Assembly: GCF_042678385.1 (NCBI RefSeq)
Contig: NZ_JBHUDY010000001.1
Span: forward strand, 2,418,001 to 2,482,000
Origin: Sphingomonas_B tabacisoli
GTDB lineage: Bacteria > Pseudomonadota > Alphaproteobacteria > Sphingomonadales > Sphingomonadaceae
Direction of reading: 5' to 3'
Length of the DNA: 64,000 nucleotides
Shown: positions 19,569 to 26,867 of the stretch, piece after piece
How the letters are laid out: every line of letters starts with the position of its first letter
Numbering within the stretch: the stretch's first letter is position 1
Notes under the pieces: generated by a model
What the model was told of the DNA's origin: nothing
The model's database searches: none
The model's input: the letters and a program-made list of their open reading frames with translations, nothing else
Made by a program: the position numbers and the translations under genes

Positions 19569-21065
19569 ATGCTGCGCATGAGTTTCGGGGTCGATCTGGG
19601 GGTGAATGAGCGCGGGGAGAGCGTAGGGCTCGACCTCGCCGAACTGCTCGCGACTCGTCTGCTCGTCCAGGGCAATTCGGGCTCAGGCAAATCGCACCTG
19701 CTGCGCCGGCTGCTGGAAGGCAGCGCCGGCACCGTCCAGCAAGTGGTGATCGATCCCGAAGGCGATTTCGTCACTTTGTCCGACGCGTTCGGGCACAGGG
19801 TGATCGACGCCGCCTCCTATTCATTGGGCGAGGTCGCGACGATCGCCGCGCGCATCCGCGAGCACCGCGCCTCGGCGGTGCTCAGCCTCGAAGGGCTCGA
19901 GATCGACGACCAGATGCGCTGCGCCGCCGCCTTCCTGAACACGCTGTTCGAGGTGCCGCGCGAGCACTGGTTTCCGGCGCTGGTGGTGGTCGACGAGGCC
20001 CAGCTCTTCGCACCTGCCGCCGCGGGCGAAGTCGCGGACGATGCGCGCAAGGCGTCGCTCAGCGCCATGACCAACCTGATGTGCCGCGGCCGCAAGCGCG
20101 GCCTTGCCGGCGTGATCGCGACGCAGCGCCTCGCCAAGCTCGCCAAGAACGTCGCGGCCGAAGCGTCCAACTTCCTGATGGGCCGCACCTTCCTCGACAT
20201 CGACATGCTGCGCGCAGCCGACCTGCTCGGCATGGAACGGCGCCAGGCCGAAGCGATCCGCGACCTTGAGCGCGGCCAATTCCTAGGGCTCGGGCCCGCA
20301 ATCGCCCGCCGCCCGGTGCTGGTGCGGGTCGGCTCGGTCAAGACCGGGGCCAACAACGCGATGCCCGTGCTGCTGCCGCTGCCGGGTGCGGAAGGCGCCC
20401 AGCCCGATCTTCTCGCGAATCTCGAACCTGCCCCTGCCCCCATCCGCCCATCCCGAGCGAAGTCGAGGGACGCACTGGCTTTGGGAATGGAAGGGGAGGA
20501 AGTGCGTGTCTCGACTTCGCTCGACATGGACGGTTTGTTGAAGACCGTCGAGGCGCCGCCGTCCGTTCCCGAGCTGCCGTCGCTCGACGACAGCGAACGA
20601 GCGACGCGGATGCAGAGCATCCTGTCCGGCCTCGCGCGCGGCTTCGACGGCCAGCCCGCACCCGCGCTCTATCAGGAATTCACCGTCGGCTGCCGCATGG
20701 CCGGGATCGCGCCGGTGCCCGGCCTCGCCGATTTCCGCCGCCTGTTCGCGATGGCGCTGGCCGGCCTCGACGAGTCCGAGACCTGGGCGGAAGCGCTGTC
20801 GCTCGGCGCCGCGCTCCCTGAGGAAATGCTGGCGCCGTTCCTCCGCATCGCCCACGCCGCCCGCGAAGCCGCGCCCGGTCCCGACGACGCCGAACTCGCC
20901 CGCATCTACGGCACCGCCTCGCTCGGCCGCGTCAAGCGCATGCTCGGCCATATGGAGGAGCGCGGCGTGATCGTGATCCGCACCGACCTCGCCGGCGGCC
21001 GGTCGATCGCGCTGCCGCATCTCGGCTGGACGACCGCGGTGACGGAAGCGGGGCGGGCCGCTTAG
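19569..21065 (+). CDS. HerA/DUF87-type P-loop ATPase
   Basis: 498 aa. Walker A GNSGSGKS is at residues 35-42 and a Walker B-like VVVDEAQLF follows about 100 residues later, as in helicase HerA central-domain (DUF87) proteins; ATP-driven DNA translocation or processing is the family role. The C-terminal third looks like a winged-helix region (RVKRMLGHMEERGVIVI). The start is uncertain: ATG 19569 or 19578 fit the family; a TTG at 19476 has AAGGAAAG before it but adds an unfamiliar leader. Residues about 295-319 are encoded by a palindromic repeat (20452-20525). No partner nuclease (NurA) is nearby. Confidence 0.8.
   Translation: MLRMSFGVDLGVNERGESVGLDLAELLATRLLVQGNSGSGKSHLLRRLLEGSAGTVQQVVIDPEGDFVTLSDAFGHRVIDAASYSLGEVATIAARIREHRASAVLSLEGLEIDDQMRCAAAFLNTLFEVPREHWFPALVVVDEAQLFAPAAAGEVADDARKASLSAMTNLMCRGRKRGLAGVIATQRLAKLAKNVAAEASNFLMGRTFLDIDMLRAADLLGMERRQAEAIRDLERGQFLGLGPAIARRPVLVRVGSVKTGANNAMPVLLPLPGAEGAQPDLLANLEPAPAPIRPSRAKSRDALALGMEGEEVRVSTSLDMDGLLKTVEAPPSVPELPSLDDSERATRMQSILSGLARGFDGQPAPALYQEFTVGCRMAGIAPVPGLADFRRLFAMALAGLDESETWAEALSLGAALPEEMLAPFLRIAHAAREAAPGPDDAELARIYGTASLGRVKRMLGHMEERGVIVIRTDLAGGRSIALPHLGWTTAVTEAGRAA
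20452..20525. repeat. Palindromic repeat element inside the ATPase coding sequence
   Basis: Arms 20452-20476 and 20501-20525 are inverted copies matching at 21 of 25 positions, with the shared core CGAGCGAAGTCGAG and ends ACGCACT/AGTGCGT. The 24-bp centre is purine-rich. It is translated in frame (SRAKSRDALALGMEGEEVRV, then STSLD) in a Pro/Ala-rich linker after the ATPase core. Confidence 0.82.
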
Positions 21066-21096
21066 GGTCCTGTCCCACACCGCTTGGCCTCTCTCT

Positions 21097-21192
21097 CGGT
21101 TTGGGCTGAGCTTGTCGAAGCCCTCCCTTGTTCTTTCCTGAGGCCAGCGAAAAGGGGAAAGGGAAGCCTTCGACAAGCTCAGGCCAAACCGG
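21097..21192. repeat. Palindromic repeat between the ATPase and nitrilase genes
   Basis: The arms GGTTTGGGCTGAGCTTGTCG (from 21098) and its inverted copy (21168-21192, with CTTCGACAAGCTCAGGCC) bracket a purine-rich centre. The core GAGCTTGTCGAAG/CTTCGACAAGCTC is a very common sphingomonad repeat. Its open reading frame joins the nitrilase frame and would add a spurious 42-residue leader. Confidence 0.85.
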
Positions 21193-21209
21193 TTTTTGGG
21201 AGAGCAACC

Positions 21210-22145
21210 GTGAACAAAGTCACCATCGCCGCCCTGCAGATCGGCGCGCATCCCGACGGCAAAGCCGCCACTCTCGATGCAATCCTCGCCCACGAAACCG
21301 CGATCGAGGCTTCGCAAGCCGCCGTCGTCGTGATGCCCGAAGCCCTGCTGGGCGGTTACCCGAAGGGATCGGATTTCGGGACGCGCCTCGGCTATCGCAT
21401 GCCCGAGGGGCGCGACGCCTTTGCCGCCTATCACGCCAACGCCGTCGATCTCGACGGCCCGGAGGTCCAAGCGCTTACCGGCCTCAGCCGCCGCAGCGGC
21501 GCGACCCTGGTGCTCGGCGTGATCGAGCGCGCCGGGGCCACGCTCTATTGCACCGCGCTGTTCATCGATCCCGAGCAGGGCCTTGTCGCCAAACACCGCA
21601 AGCTGATGCCGACCGGCACCGAGCGGCTGATCTGGGGCCAGGGCGACGGCTCCACCATGCCCGTCCTGCCAAGCCGTGCCGGCAAGCTGGGCGCGGCGAT
21701 CTGCTGGGAAAACCACATGCCGCTGTTCCGCACCGCCATGTACGCGAAGGGCGTCGAGCTCTGGTGCGCCCCTACGGTGGACGACCGCGCCATCTGGGGC
21801 TCGACGATGCGCCACATCGCCCATGAGGGCCGCTGCTTCGTGGTGAGCGCCTGCCAGGTCCAGCCTTCCCCCGCCGCGCTCGGCCGGACGGTCGACGGCT
21901 GGGCCGACGACCGCCCGTTGATCCGCGGCGGCAGCATGATCGTCGGGCCGTTGGGAGACGTCCTCGCCGGCCCATTGGAGCACGAAACCGGTCTCGTCAC
22001 CGCCGAGATCAATACCGGCGAACTGATCCGCGCCCGCTACGATTTCGATCCCATCGGCCATTATTCGCGTCCCGACATCTTCCGCCTGTCGGTCGACGAG
22101 TCGCCCCGCCCTGGCGTCGCCTTCGAGGCCTTCAACCGCGCGTGA
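21210..22145 (+). CDS. Carbon-nitrogen hydrolase (nitrilase family)
   Basis: 311 aa with the nitrilase catalytic triad visible: E44 (VVMPEALLGGYPKG), K131 (KHRKLMPTGTE) and C165 (GAAICWENHM). GGYPKG and ICWENHMP are typical of true nitrilases or cyanide hydratase relatives, so conversion of an organic nitrile to a carboxylic acid is likely. The GTG at 21210 is chosen because upstream codons only translate the repeat; GGGAGAG lies before it. It overlaps the convergent small gene at its 3' end by 14 bp. Confidence 0.88.
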   Translation: MNKVTIAALQIGAHPDGKAATLDAILAHETAIEASQAAVVVMPEALLGGYPKGSDFGTRLGYRMPEGRDAFAAYHANAVDLDGPEVQALTGLSRRSGATLVLGVIERAGATLYCTALFIDPEQGLVAKHRKLMPTGTERLIWGQGDGSTMPVLPSRAGKLGAAICWENHMPLFRTAMYAKGVELWCAPTVDDRAIWGSTMRHIAHEGRCFVVSACQVQPSPAALGRTVDGWADDRPLIRGGSMIVGPLGDVLAGPLEHETGLVTAEINTGELIRARYDFDPIGHYSRPDIFRLSVDESPRPGVAFEAFNRA

Positions 22146-22362
22146 CGATCGCGTGGCGGGCGCGCAGCTCGTCTGCGACTTGCTCGACCGCGCCATTCTC
22201 GCCGGCACTGCCGGACGGGTTGACCGCCCAGTTGCAGTGCGGATGCGTGTCGCGGCTATAGAGTTTCACGTCGCCGATCACGATCCGCCACCGCCGCCGG
22301 TTGCCGCCGAAGCGCTTGGTCAGATGGGTCAGGAACAGGTCGCGCAGATCGGATGCGGTCAT
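22132..22362 (-). CDS. Small conserved-looking protein, unknown
   Basis: 76 aa, basic, beginning MTASDLRDLFLTHLTKRFGG. It contains no recognised motif; the middle RIVIGDVKLYSRDTHPHCNW looks like a folded domain with two His and one Cys. The start overlaps the stop of the preceding small gene as ATGA (22359-22362), strong evidence that both are translated. Its end overlaps the nitrilase gene by 14 bp on the other strand. Confidence 0.65.
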   Translation of the reverse strand: MTASDLRDLFLTHLTKRFGGNRRRWRIVIGDVKLYSRDTHPHCNWAVNPSGSAGENGAVEQVADELRARHAIVTRG

Positions 22363-22622
22363 GAACGCCGCAGCCGTTCCGACGCGGTCAGATAATCCTC
22401 CGCCGCCCGCTTCAGCTCCGGATGCTTCGGAAACGCGTCGGCGGGAAACGGCGCGAAGCCCAGCGCGTCCATCAGCGCCCACAGCCCGAACTTCCGCCCC
22501 GGCCCCTGTTCTTTCCCAAAGTCGATTGCCAGCGCTTCGCGCCCTCGCTCCAGCGCCTCGGCTGATAGCGTCTCCGGGTCGTCGGTCTGGAAATAATGGT
22601 TGAGCAGTGCGTCGAGGTCCAT
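22359..22622 (-). CDS. Small acidic/helical protein, unknown, coupled to the next small gene
   Basis: 87 aa: MDLDALLNHYFQTDDPETLS at the start, then mostly helical charged sequence ending SERLRRS. No family recognised. It is the first gene of a two-gene operon, coupled by ATGA to the 76-aa protein downstream. The codon pattern matches the high-GC neighbours. Confidence 0.65.
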   Translation of the reverse strand: MDLDALLNHYFQTDDPETLSAEALERGREALAIDFGKEQGPGRKFGLWALMDALGFAPFPADAFPKHPELKRAAEDYLTASERLRRS

Positions 22623-22862
22623 GCGACTGCCGCACCCGATTGCGACCTGCCCGTCAAGAGCATCTGCAGCTGCCCCGCAACCACACTCACGTAATCAATA
22701 ACTCAAGTTATTCGTTTCGGCCCCGTAGCTTTCACGCAGCTTACAGCATTGACAGTAATAGCGGCCAACTGTCCCATCCCGAGAAACTGCAGGGTCGATT
22801 CTATACTATCGGGTGCGGCATCAGTCGTTTACCATAAGCGAATCGTCCAGGGGGGATCGACC

Positions 22863-23924
22863 ATGTCTGTTGTGTCTTTGTCGAGCCGGCAATTGCTTCG
22901 TGTTCTCGGAACGTCGGCGCCGTTCGCACTGCTTGCTTGCCTCGCCACGCCGGCCAGCGCGCAAGACATCACCGGGGTATCTGTCACCAATCTATACGGA
23001 ACCCGGATCGGCGACACGTCGGGCCCAACGCTGGCGCCCGGCGGCTCCACCGCAACGGTATACAAGCTCGACGACCCCACCGGCGCGATCGGCGTCAACT
23101 ATACGGCCGTCGCCGACACCAAGAGCTTCTTCTTTCTGCACGACAATTATTGCGTCGGTTATTGCGGGACGGCGAGCAAGACCACGATCGCCTTCACGAT
23201 TTCGAACCCGACCGACGCGCCCGTCGATCTGCGCTTCGATTCGCTGATCACGCCGGGGCACATGGCAGCCATCTTCGGCAGTTCCAACATCAGCGCATCG
23301 TTCACGTTCAACGTGCGGCAGATCACCGGTGAAGTAACGCGGCAGCTCTACAATGCGAGCGGCAACGTCAGTTCCGAGGGGATTTTCCTGGATTCCGGCG
23401 GCCTCCACTATAACGGCTTGAACTCGCAATCGGACTCCGACGGCCGGTGGGAGACGCTCGACTGGGGAGCGACCACGCTCGCCCTCCCGCTCAGCACGAT
23501 CGGGGCCTTTTCCTCGACGACCCTGATCTACGAAGCCACTTACCAGAGCCAGGTCACGGACTTCTGCGACAGCGTCTATCAATGCGCCGGTGCGCAAGTC
23601 GTGTTCGGCGACCCGCGCAACGATGGCGGCGTGACGAACATCGCGGGCGGCGGGGATCTTGCCGCTCTCGCCCTCAACGACCCCACGGGGCGGCCGATCA
23701 TCGGCGGCACCTTCGATCCGACGACGATCACGTATCGGGTCGTGCCGGTTGGCACCGACCTCCCGCCCGATCCGGACCCGTTCAAGCCGATCACCTATGG
23801 CGGTCCGTTCTTCGTGCCCAACACCAACGCCGTTCCCGAACCGGCGACCTGGGCAATGATGATCGGCGGTTTCGGCCTTCTGGGCGCAACCACGCGCCGG
23901 CGCCGTCGGCTGGCGATCGCCTGA
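22863..23924 (+). CDS. PEP-CTERM sorting domain protein (secreted, function unknown)
   Basis: 353 aa. A long signal peptide (about residues 1-32, ending PASAQ), a beta-rich body with two Cys pairs (DNYCVGYCG and VTDFCDSVYQC), and a C-terminal VPEPATWAMMIGGFGLLGAT plus TRRRRR sorting tail. Strong GGGGGG Shine-Dalgarno before ATG 22863. The 240-bp upstream gap has AT-rich stretches consistent with a promoter, but no site I can name. It is the fourth PEP-CTERM gene within 14 kb. Confidence 0.85.
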   Translation: MSVVSLSSRQLLRVLGTSAPFALLACLATPASAQDITGVSVTNLYGTRIGDTSGPTLAPGGSTATVYKLDDPTGAIGVNYTAVADTKSFFFLHDNYCVGYCGTASKTTIAFTISNPTDAPVDLRFDSLITPGHMAAIFGSSNISASFTFNVRQITGEVTRQLYNASGNVSSEGIFLDSGGLHYNGLNSQSDSDGRWETLDWGATTLALPLSTIGAFSSTTLIYEATYQSQVTDFCDSVYQCAGAQVVFGDPRNDGGVTNIAGGGDLAALALNDPTGRPIIGGTFDPTTITYRVVPVGTDLPPDPDPFKPITYGGPFFVPNTNAVPEPATWAMMIGGFGLLGATTRRRRRLAIA

Positions 23925-24002
23925 ACGTGTGCACATAGGCGAGAGCCGGCCGTCGCGGCTCGCTCTCGCCAAATCGCGGTCGCCGCTGTAGGGCGCCACG
24001 CG

Positions 24003-25529
24003 ATGGATTCCCGACCGACCAACCGCCCCGACCGGCGGACCTTTGCGATCATTTCTCACCCCGACGCCGGCAAGACCACCTTGACGGAAAAGCTGCTGCT
24101 GTTCGGCGGCGCGATCCATGCGGCGGGCGAAGTGAAGGCCCGCGGCCAGGCGCGGCGCGCCCGCTCCGACTGGATGAAGATCGAACAGCAGCGCGGGATC
24201 TCGGTCACGTCCTCGGTGATGACGTTCGAGCGCGACGGCCTCACGTTCAACCTGCTCGACACGCCAGGCCACGAGGATTTCAGCGAGGACACATACCGCA
24301 CGCTAACCGCCGTCGATTCCGCCGTCATGGTGATCGACGCCGCGCGCGGTATCGAGGCGCAGACGCGCAAGCTGTTCGAGGTCTGCCGCCTCCGCTCCGT
24401 CCCGATCATAACCTTCGTCAACAAGGTCGATCGCGAAGGTCGGCATCCGTTCGACCTGCTCGACGAGGTTGCATCCGATCTGGCGCTCGATGTCAGCCCG
24501 ATGAACTGGCCCGTCGGCATGGGCGGCACGTTCGAAGGTCTCTACAATCTGGAGACCAAGGCGCTCACCAGCACCGATGGGAAGACCGCGCCCGCCGACC
24601 TTTCCGGGCACGAGACCGTGGGCGAAGAGCTCGAACTGATCGACGCCGGCTATCCGGCGTTCGACGAGGTCGCCTATCGCCACGGCGATCTGACACCGGT
24701 CTATTTCGGCTCCGCGCTCAAGGATTTCGGCGTCACCGATCTGATCGACGCGCTTGCCCGCTTCGCTCCCAGCCCGCGCCCGCAACCGGCCGAGCCGGAA
24801 GCCGTGTCGCCGGACGATCCCGCCGTCACCGGCTTCATCTTCAAGGTGCAGGCGAACATGAACCCGATGCACCGCGACCGCGTCGCGTTCATGCGGCTGT
24901 GCTCGGGCAAGTTCAAACGCGGGATGAAGCTCAACCAGGTCGGCACCGGCAAGGCGATCGCGGTGCATTCGCCGATCCTGTTCTTCGCGCAGAACCGCGA
25001 GACCGCCGAGGAAGCCTGGCCCGGCGACATCATCGGTATCCCGAACCACGGTACGCTGCGCGTCGGCGACACTCTCACCGACGGGCCGCCGAAGACGATC
25101 ACCGGCCTGCCGAACTTCGCGCCGGAAATCCTGCGCCGCATCGCGCTCAAGGACCCGACCAAGACCAAGCAGCTCAGGAAGGCGCTCGACGACCTCGCCG
25201 AGGAAGGCATCATCCAGGTCTTCTACCCGGAAGTCGGCAGCGCCTGGGTGGTCGGCGTGGTCGGCCAGCTCCAGCTCGAAGTGCTGATCTCCAGGCTCGA
25301 AGCCGAGTATAAGGTGGACGCGAAGCTCGAGCCTTCGCCCTGGGACACGGCTCGCTGGCTCGCCGGCGACGCCAAAGACCTCGACGCCTTTGCGACCATC
25401 CATCGCGGCGCCTTGGCGCGCGACCGCGACGGCGCGCTTGTCTTCATGGCGAAAGACGCGTGGGAGCTGAACTACGTCAAGGAACGCAACTCGGCGCTGC
25501 GCTTCTCGGCAACGAAGGAGCGTGCCTAG
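24003..25529 (+). CDS. prfC: Peptide chain release factor 3
   Basis: GTPase that recycles RF1/RF2 after termination. 508 aa with G1 SHPDAGKTTLTEKLLLFGG, the switch I segment RGISVTSSVM, G3 DTPGHEDFSEDTYRTL and G4 NKVDRE, followed by the RF3-specific C-terminal domains (VQVFYPE-type text as IIQVFYPEVGSAWVVGVVG). Length is normal for the family. The start is ATG 24003 with only a weak purine stretch before it. Confidence 0.95.
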   Translation: MDSRPTNRPDRRTFAIISHPDAGKTTLTEKLLLFGGAIHAAGEVKARGQARRARSDWMKIEQQRGISVTSSVMTFERDGLTFNLLDTPGHEDFSEDTYRTLTAVDSAVMVIDAARGIEAQTRKLFEVCRLRSVPIITFVNKVDREGRHPFDLLDEVASDLALDVSPMNWPVGMGGTFEGLYNLETKALTSTDGKTAPADLSGHETVGEELELIDAGYPAFDEVAYRHGDLTPVYFGSALKDFGVTDLIDALARFAPSPRPQPAEPEAVSPDDPAVTGFIFKVQANMNPMHRDRVAFMRLCSGKFKRGMKLNQVGTGKAIAVHSPILFFAQNRETAEEAWPGDIIGIPNHGTLRVGDTLTDGPPKTITGLPNFAPEILRRIALKDPTKTKQLRKALDDLAEEGIIQVFYPEVGSAWVVGVVGQLQLEVLISRLEAEYKVDAKLEPSPWDTARWLAGDAKDLDAFATIHRGALARDRDGALVFMAKDAWELNYVKERNSALRFSATKERA

Positions 25530-25582
25530 CCCGCCCGTTTCACACCTGCTAAGCGGTTGAACGGAAGGGCATTGGGGGGAGC

Positions 25583-26686
25583 ATGACTCGGGTCACCGCG
25601 GATCGCATGTTGTGGCAAAGCGCGCCGCCGCTGCGGTCTGCGACGCTGCTGATCCTCGGCGCCAACCTGTTTACGCTGGCGGTCTTCACCGTTCAGGGCT
25701 TCTTCCGCGGCCCGGCCGATCTCTACGAAGCGCTTCGCCTCGGCCTGCCGATGATGATCGTCGACGGCGCGCTCGACTTCCTCGTCTATGTCGCCTTGCG
25801 CGTCACCGAGCGCGTGCCGCCCACCCTGCGCTGGACCGCCTTCGTGCTGTCCGTGCTCGGGGTGGCGATGCTGCAATCCTTTTGGGACACCGAGTTGCGG
25901 CAGATGACGGGCGTTCTCGTCTATCCCTATCGCGCGGCGTTCATCCGCGCCGCGACGCTCAACACCTACAACACGGCGATGGTGGGGGCGCTGCTGGCCT
26001 TTCAGGGCGCCTATTACGCGCTGCGCCGGAACGAGCGCCTGCTCGACCAGGCCCGGCAGCGTGAGCGCGAGGCTCAGATGCTGGCGCTCCGCTTCCAGCT
26101 CAACCCGCATTTCTTGTTCAACACGCTGAACGCGATCTCCAGCCTCGTCGTGCTCCGCCGCACCGACGAAGCGGAATCGATGATCGACCGCCTCTCCTCG
26201 TTCCTGCGCGGCAGCCTCGCCGCCGATCCCGATCGCATGGTCGCGGTCGAGGACGAGTTCGAGATGCTCGACAATTATCTGGAGATCGAAAGCGTCCGCT
26301 TCGGCGAGCGGCTGGTCAGCACGGTCGAGCTTCCCCCTGAGCTGGCGCGCGCGCAGGTGCCGCCGTTCCTGCTCCAGCCTCTGGTCGAGAATGCCGTTAA
26401 ATACGCCGTCGCGCCGTCGCGCAGCCCGGTGACGATCGCCATCGCCGCGCGCCAGCAGGGCGGCCTGCTCGAGCTCGAAGTCTGCGACAGCGGCAGCGAC
26501 GCGATGGCCGTCGCGTCGGGCACCGGCGTCGGCCTCGCCAATGTCCGTGAGCGGCTGCGCCTGAACTATGGCGACGAAGGCACGATGCAGCTGAGCCGGC
26601 CGGAGAGCGGCGGCTTCCGCGTCACCCTCACCATGCCGCTGCGCATCGCCGCGACCCCGGCCAAGGCGCCCCCGCTCGCCGCATAA
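25583..26686 (+). CDS. LytS/YehU-type sensor histidine kinase (orphan)
   Basis: 367 aa. About four membrane helices in residues 15-160, then a His_kinase domain with QLNPHFLFNTLNAISSLV; phospho-acceptor His about 176. The C-terminal ATPase shows LLQPLVENAVKYAV (N box) and GTGVGLANVRERL (G box). These kinases normally pair with LytTR regulators, yet none is adjacent; the nearest is at 41019. Strong GGGGGGAG Shine-Dalgarno before the ATG. The stop is followed immediately by a hairpin (26692-26721). Confidence 0.9.
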   Translation: MTRVTADRMLWQSAPPLRSATLLILGANLFTLAVFTVQGFFRGPADLYEALRLGLPMMIVDGALDFLVYVALRVTERVPPTLRWTAFVLSVLGVAMLQSFWDTELRQMTGVLVYPYRAAFIRAATLNTYNTAMVGALLAFQGAYYALRRNERLLDQARQREREAQMLALRFQLNPHFLFNTLNAISSLVVLRRTDEAESMIDRLSSFLRGSLAADPDRMVAVEDEFEMLDNYLEIESVRFGERLVSTVELPPELARAQVPPFLLQPLVENAVKYAVAPSRSPVTIAIAARQQGGLLELEVCDSGSDAMAVASGTGVGLANVRERLRLNYGDEGTMQLSRPESGGFRVTLTMPLRIAATPAKAPPLAA

Positions 26687-26721
26687 AAAAAGGCCCGACC
26701 GGTTTTGAGGCCGGCCGGGCC
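26685..26721 (-). terminator. Intrinsic terminator, T-tract on the minus strand
   Basis: Stem GGCCCGACCGG/CCGGCCGGGCC (11 bp, one mismatch) with an 8-nt loop. Seven A residues on the left (26685-26691) give a seven-T tail on the minus strand, while the plus-strand side is CTGAGGG. So it best terminates minus-strand transcription, although no minus-strand gene lies to its right. Confidence 0.65.
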
Positions 26722-26860
26722 CTGAGGGTAAGCATTCTTTCGAATGCCTCGGGTCGCATGTTTTCGTTGCGTCAGAATCGGTTTTCGCGAAACATTGCGT
26801 CGACGAAAACGCAGGCAGGTGCGACGGGATTGCAAGGCGCCCAAGCCCTGCTTAGGCATC
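26685..26860 (-). ncRNA. Candidate structured small RNA (minus strand)
   Basis: Between the kinase and the amidohydrolase, the minus strand ends in a T-tailed terminator and the preceding 140 bp can fold strongly: GTTTTCGT (26760-26767) with ACGAAAAC (26803-26810), enclosed by GTCGCA (26753-26758) with TGCGAC (26820-26825), plus the hairpin GCATTC-TTTC-GAATGC (26732-26747). The 5' end is a guess. Alternatively the same structure could be a plus-strand leader of the amidohydrolase gene. Confidence 0.35.
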
Positions 26861-26867
26861 GCCCTCG

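Noticed and set aside
21084..21209. N-terminal extension of the nitrilase
   Set aside because: Encoded by the GAGCTTGTCGAAG repeat; the family start is the GTG at 21210.
20283..22208. 641-codon minus-strand frame across the ATPase and nitrilase genes
   Set aside because: It runs through a palindromic repeat and two clear genes and has no recognisable domain.
23938..23970. Hairpin GGCGAGAG/CTCTCGCC after the PEP-CTERM gene as a terminator
   Set aside because: The stem is interrupted by a bulge and no T-tract follows; too weak to call.
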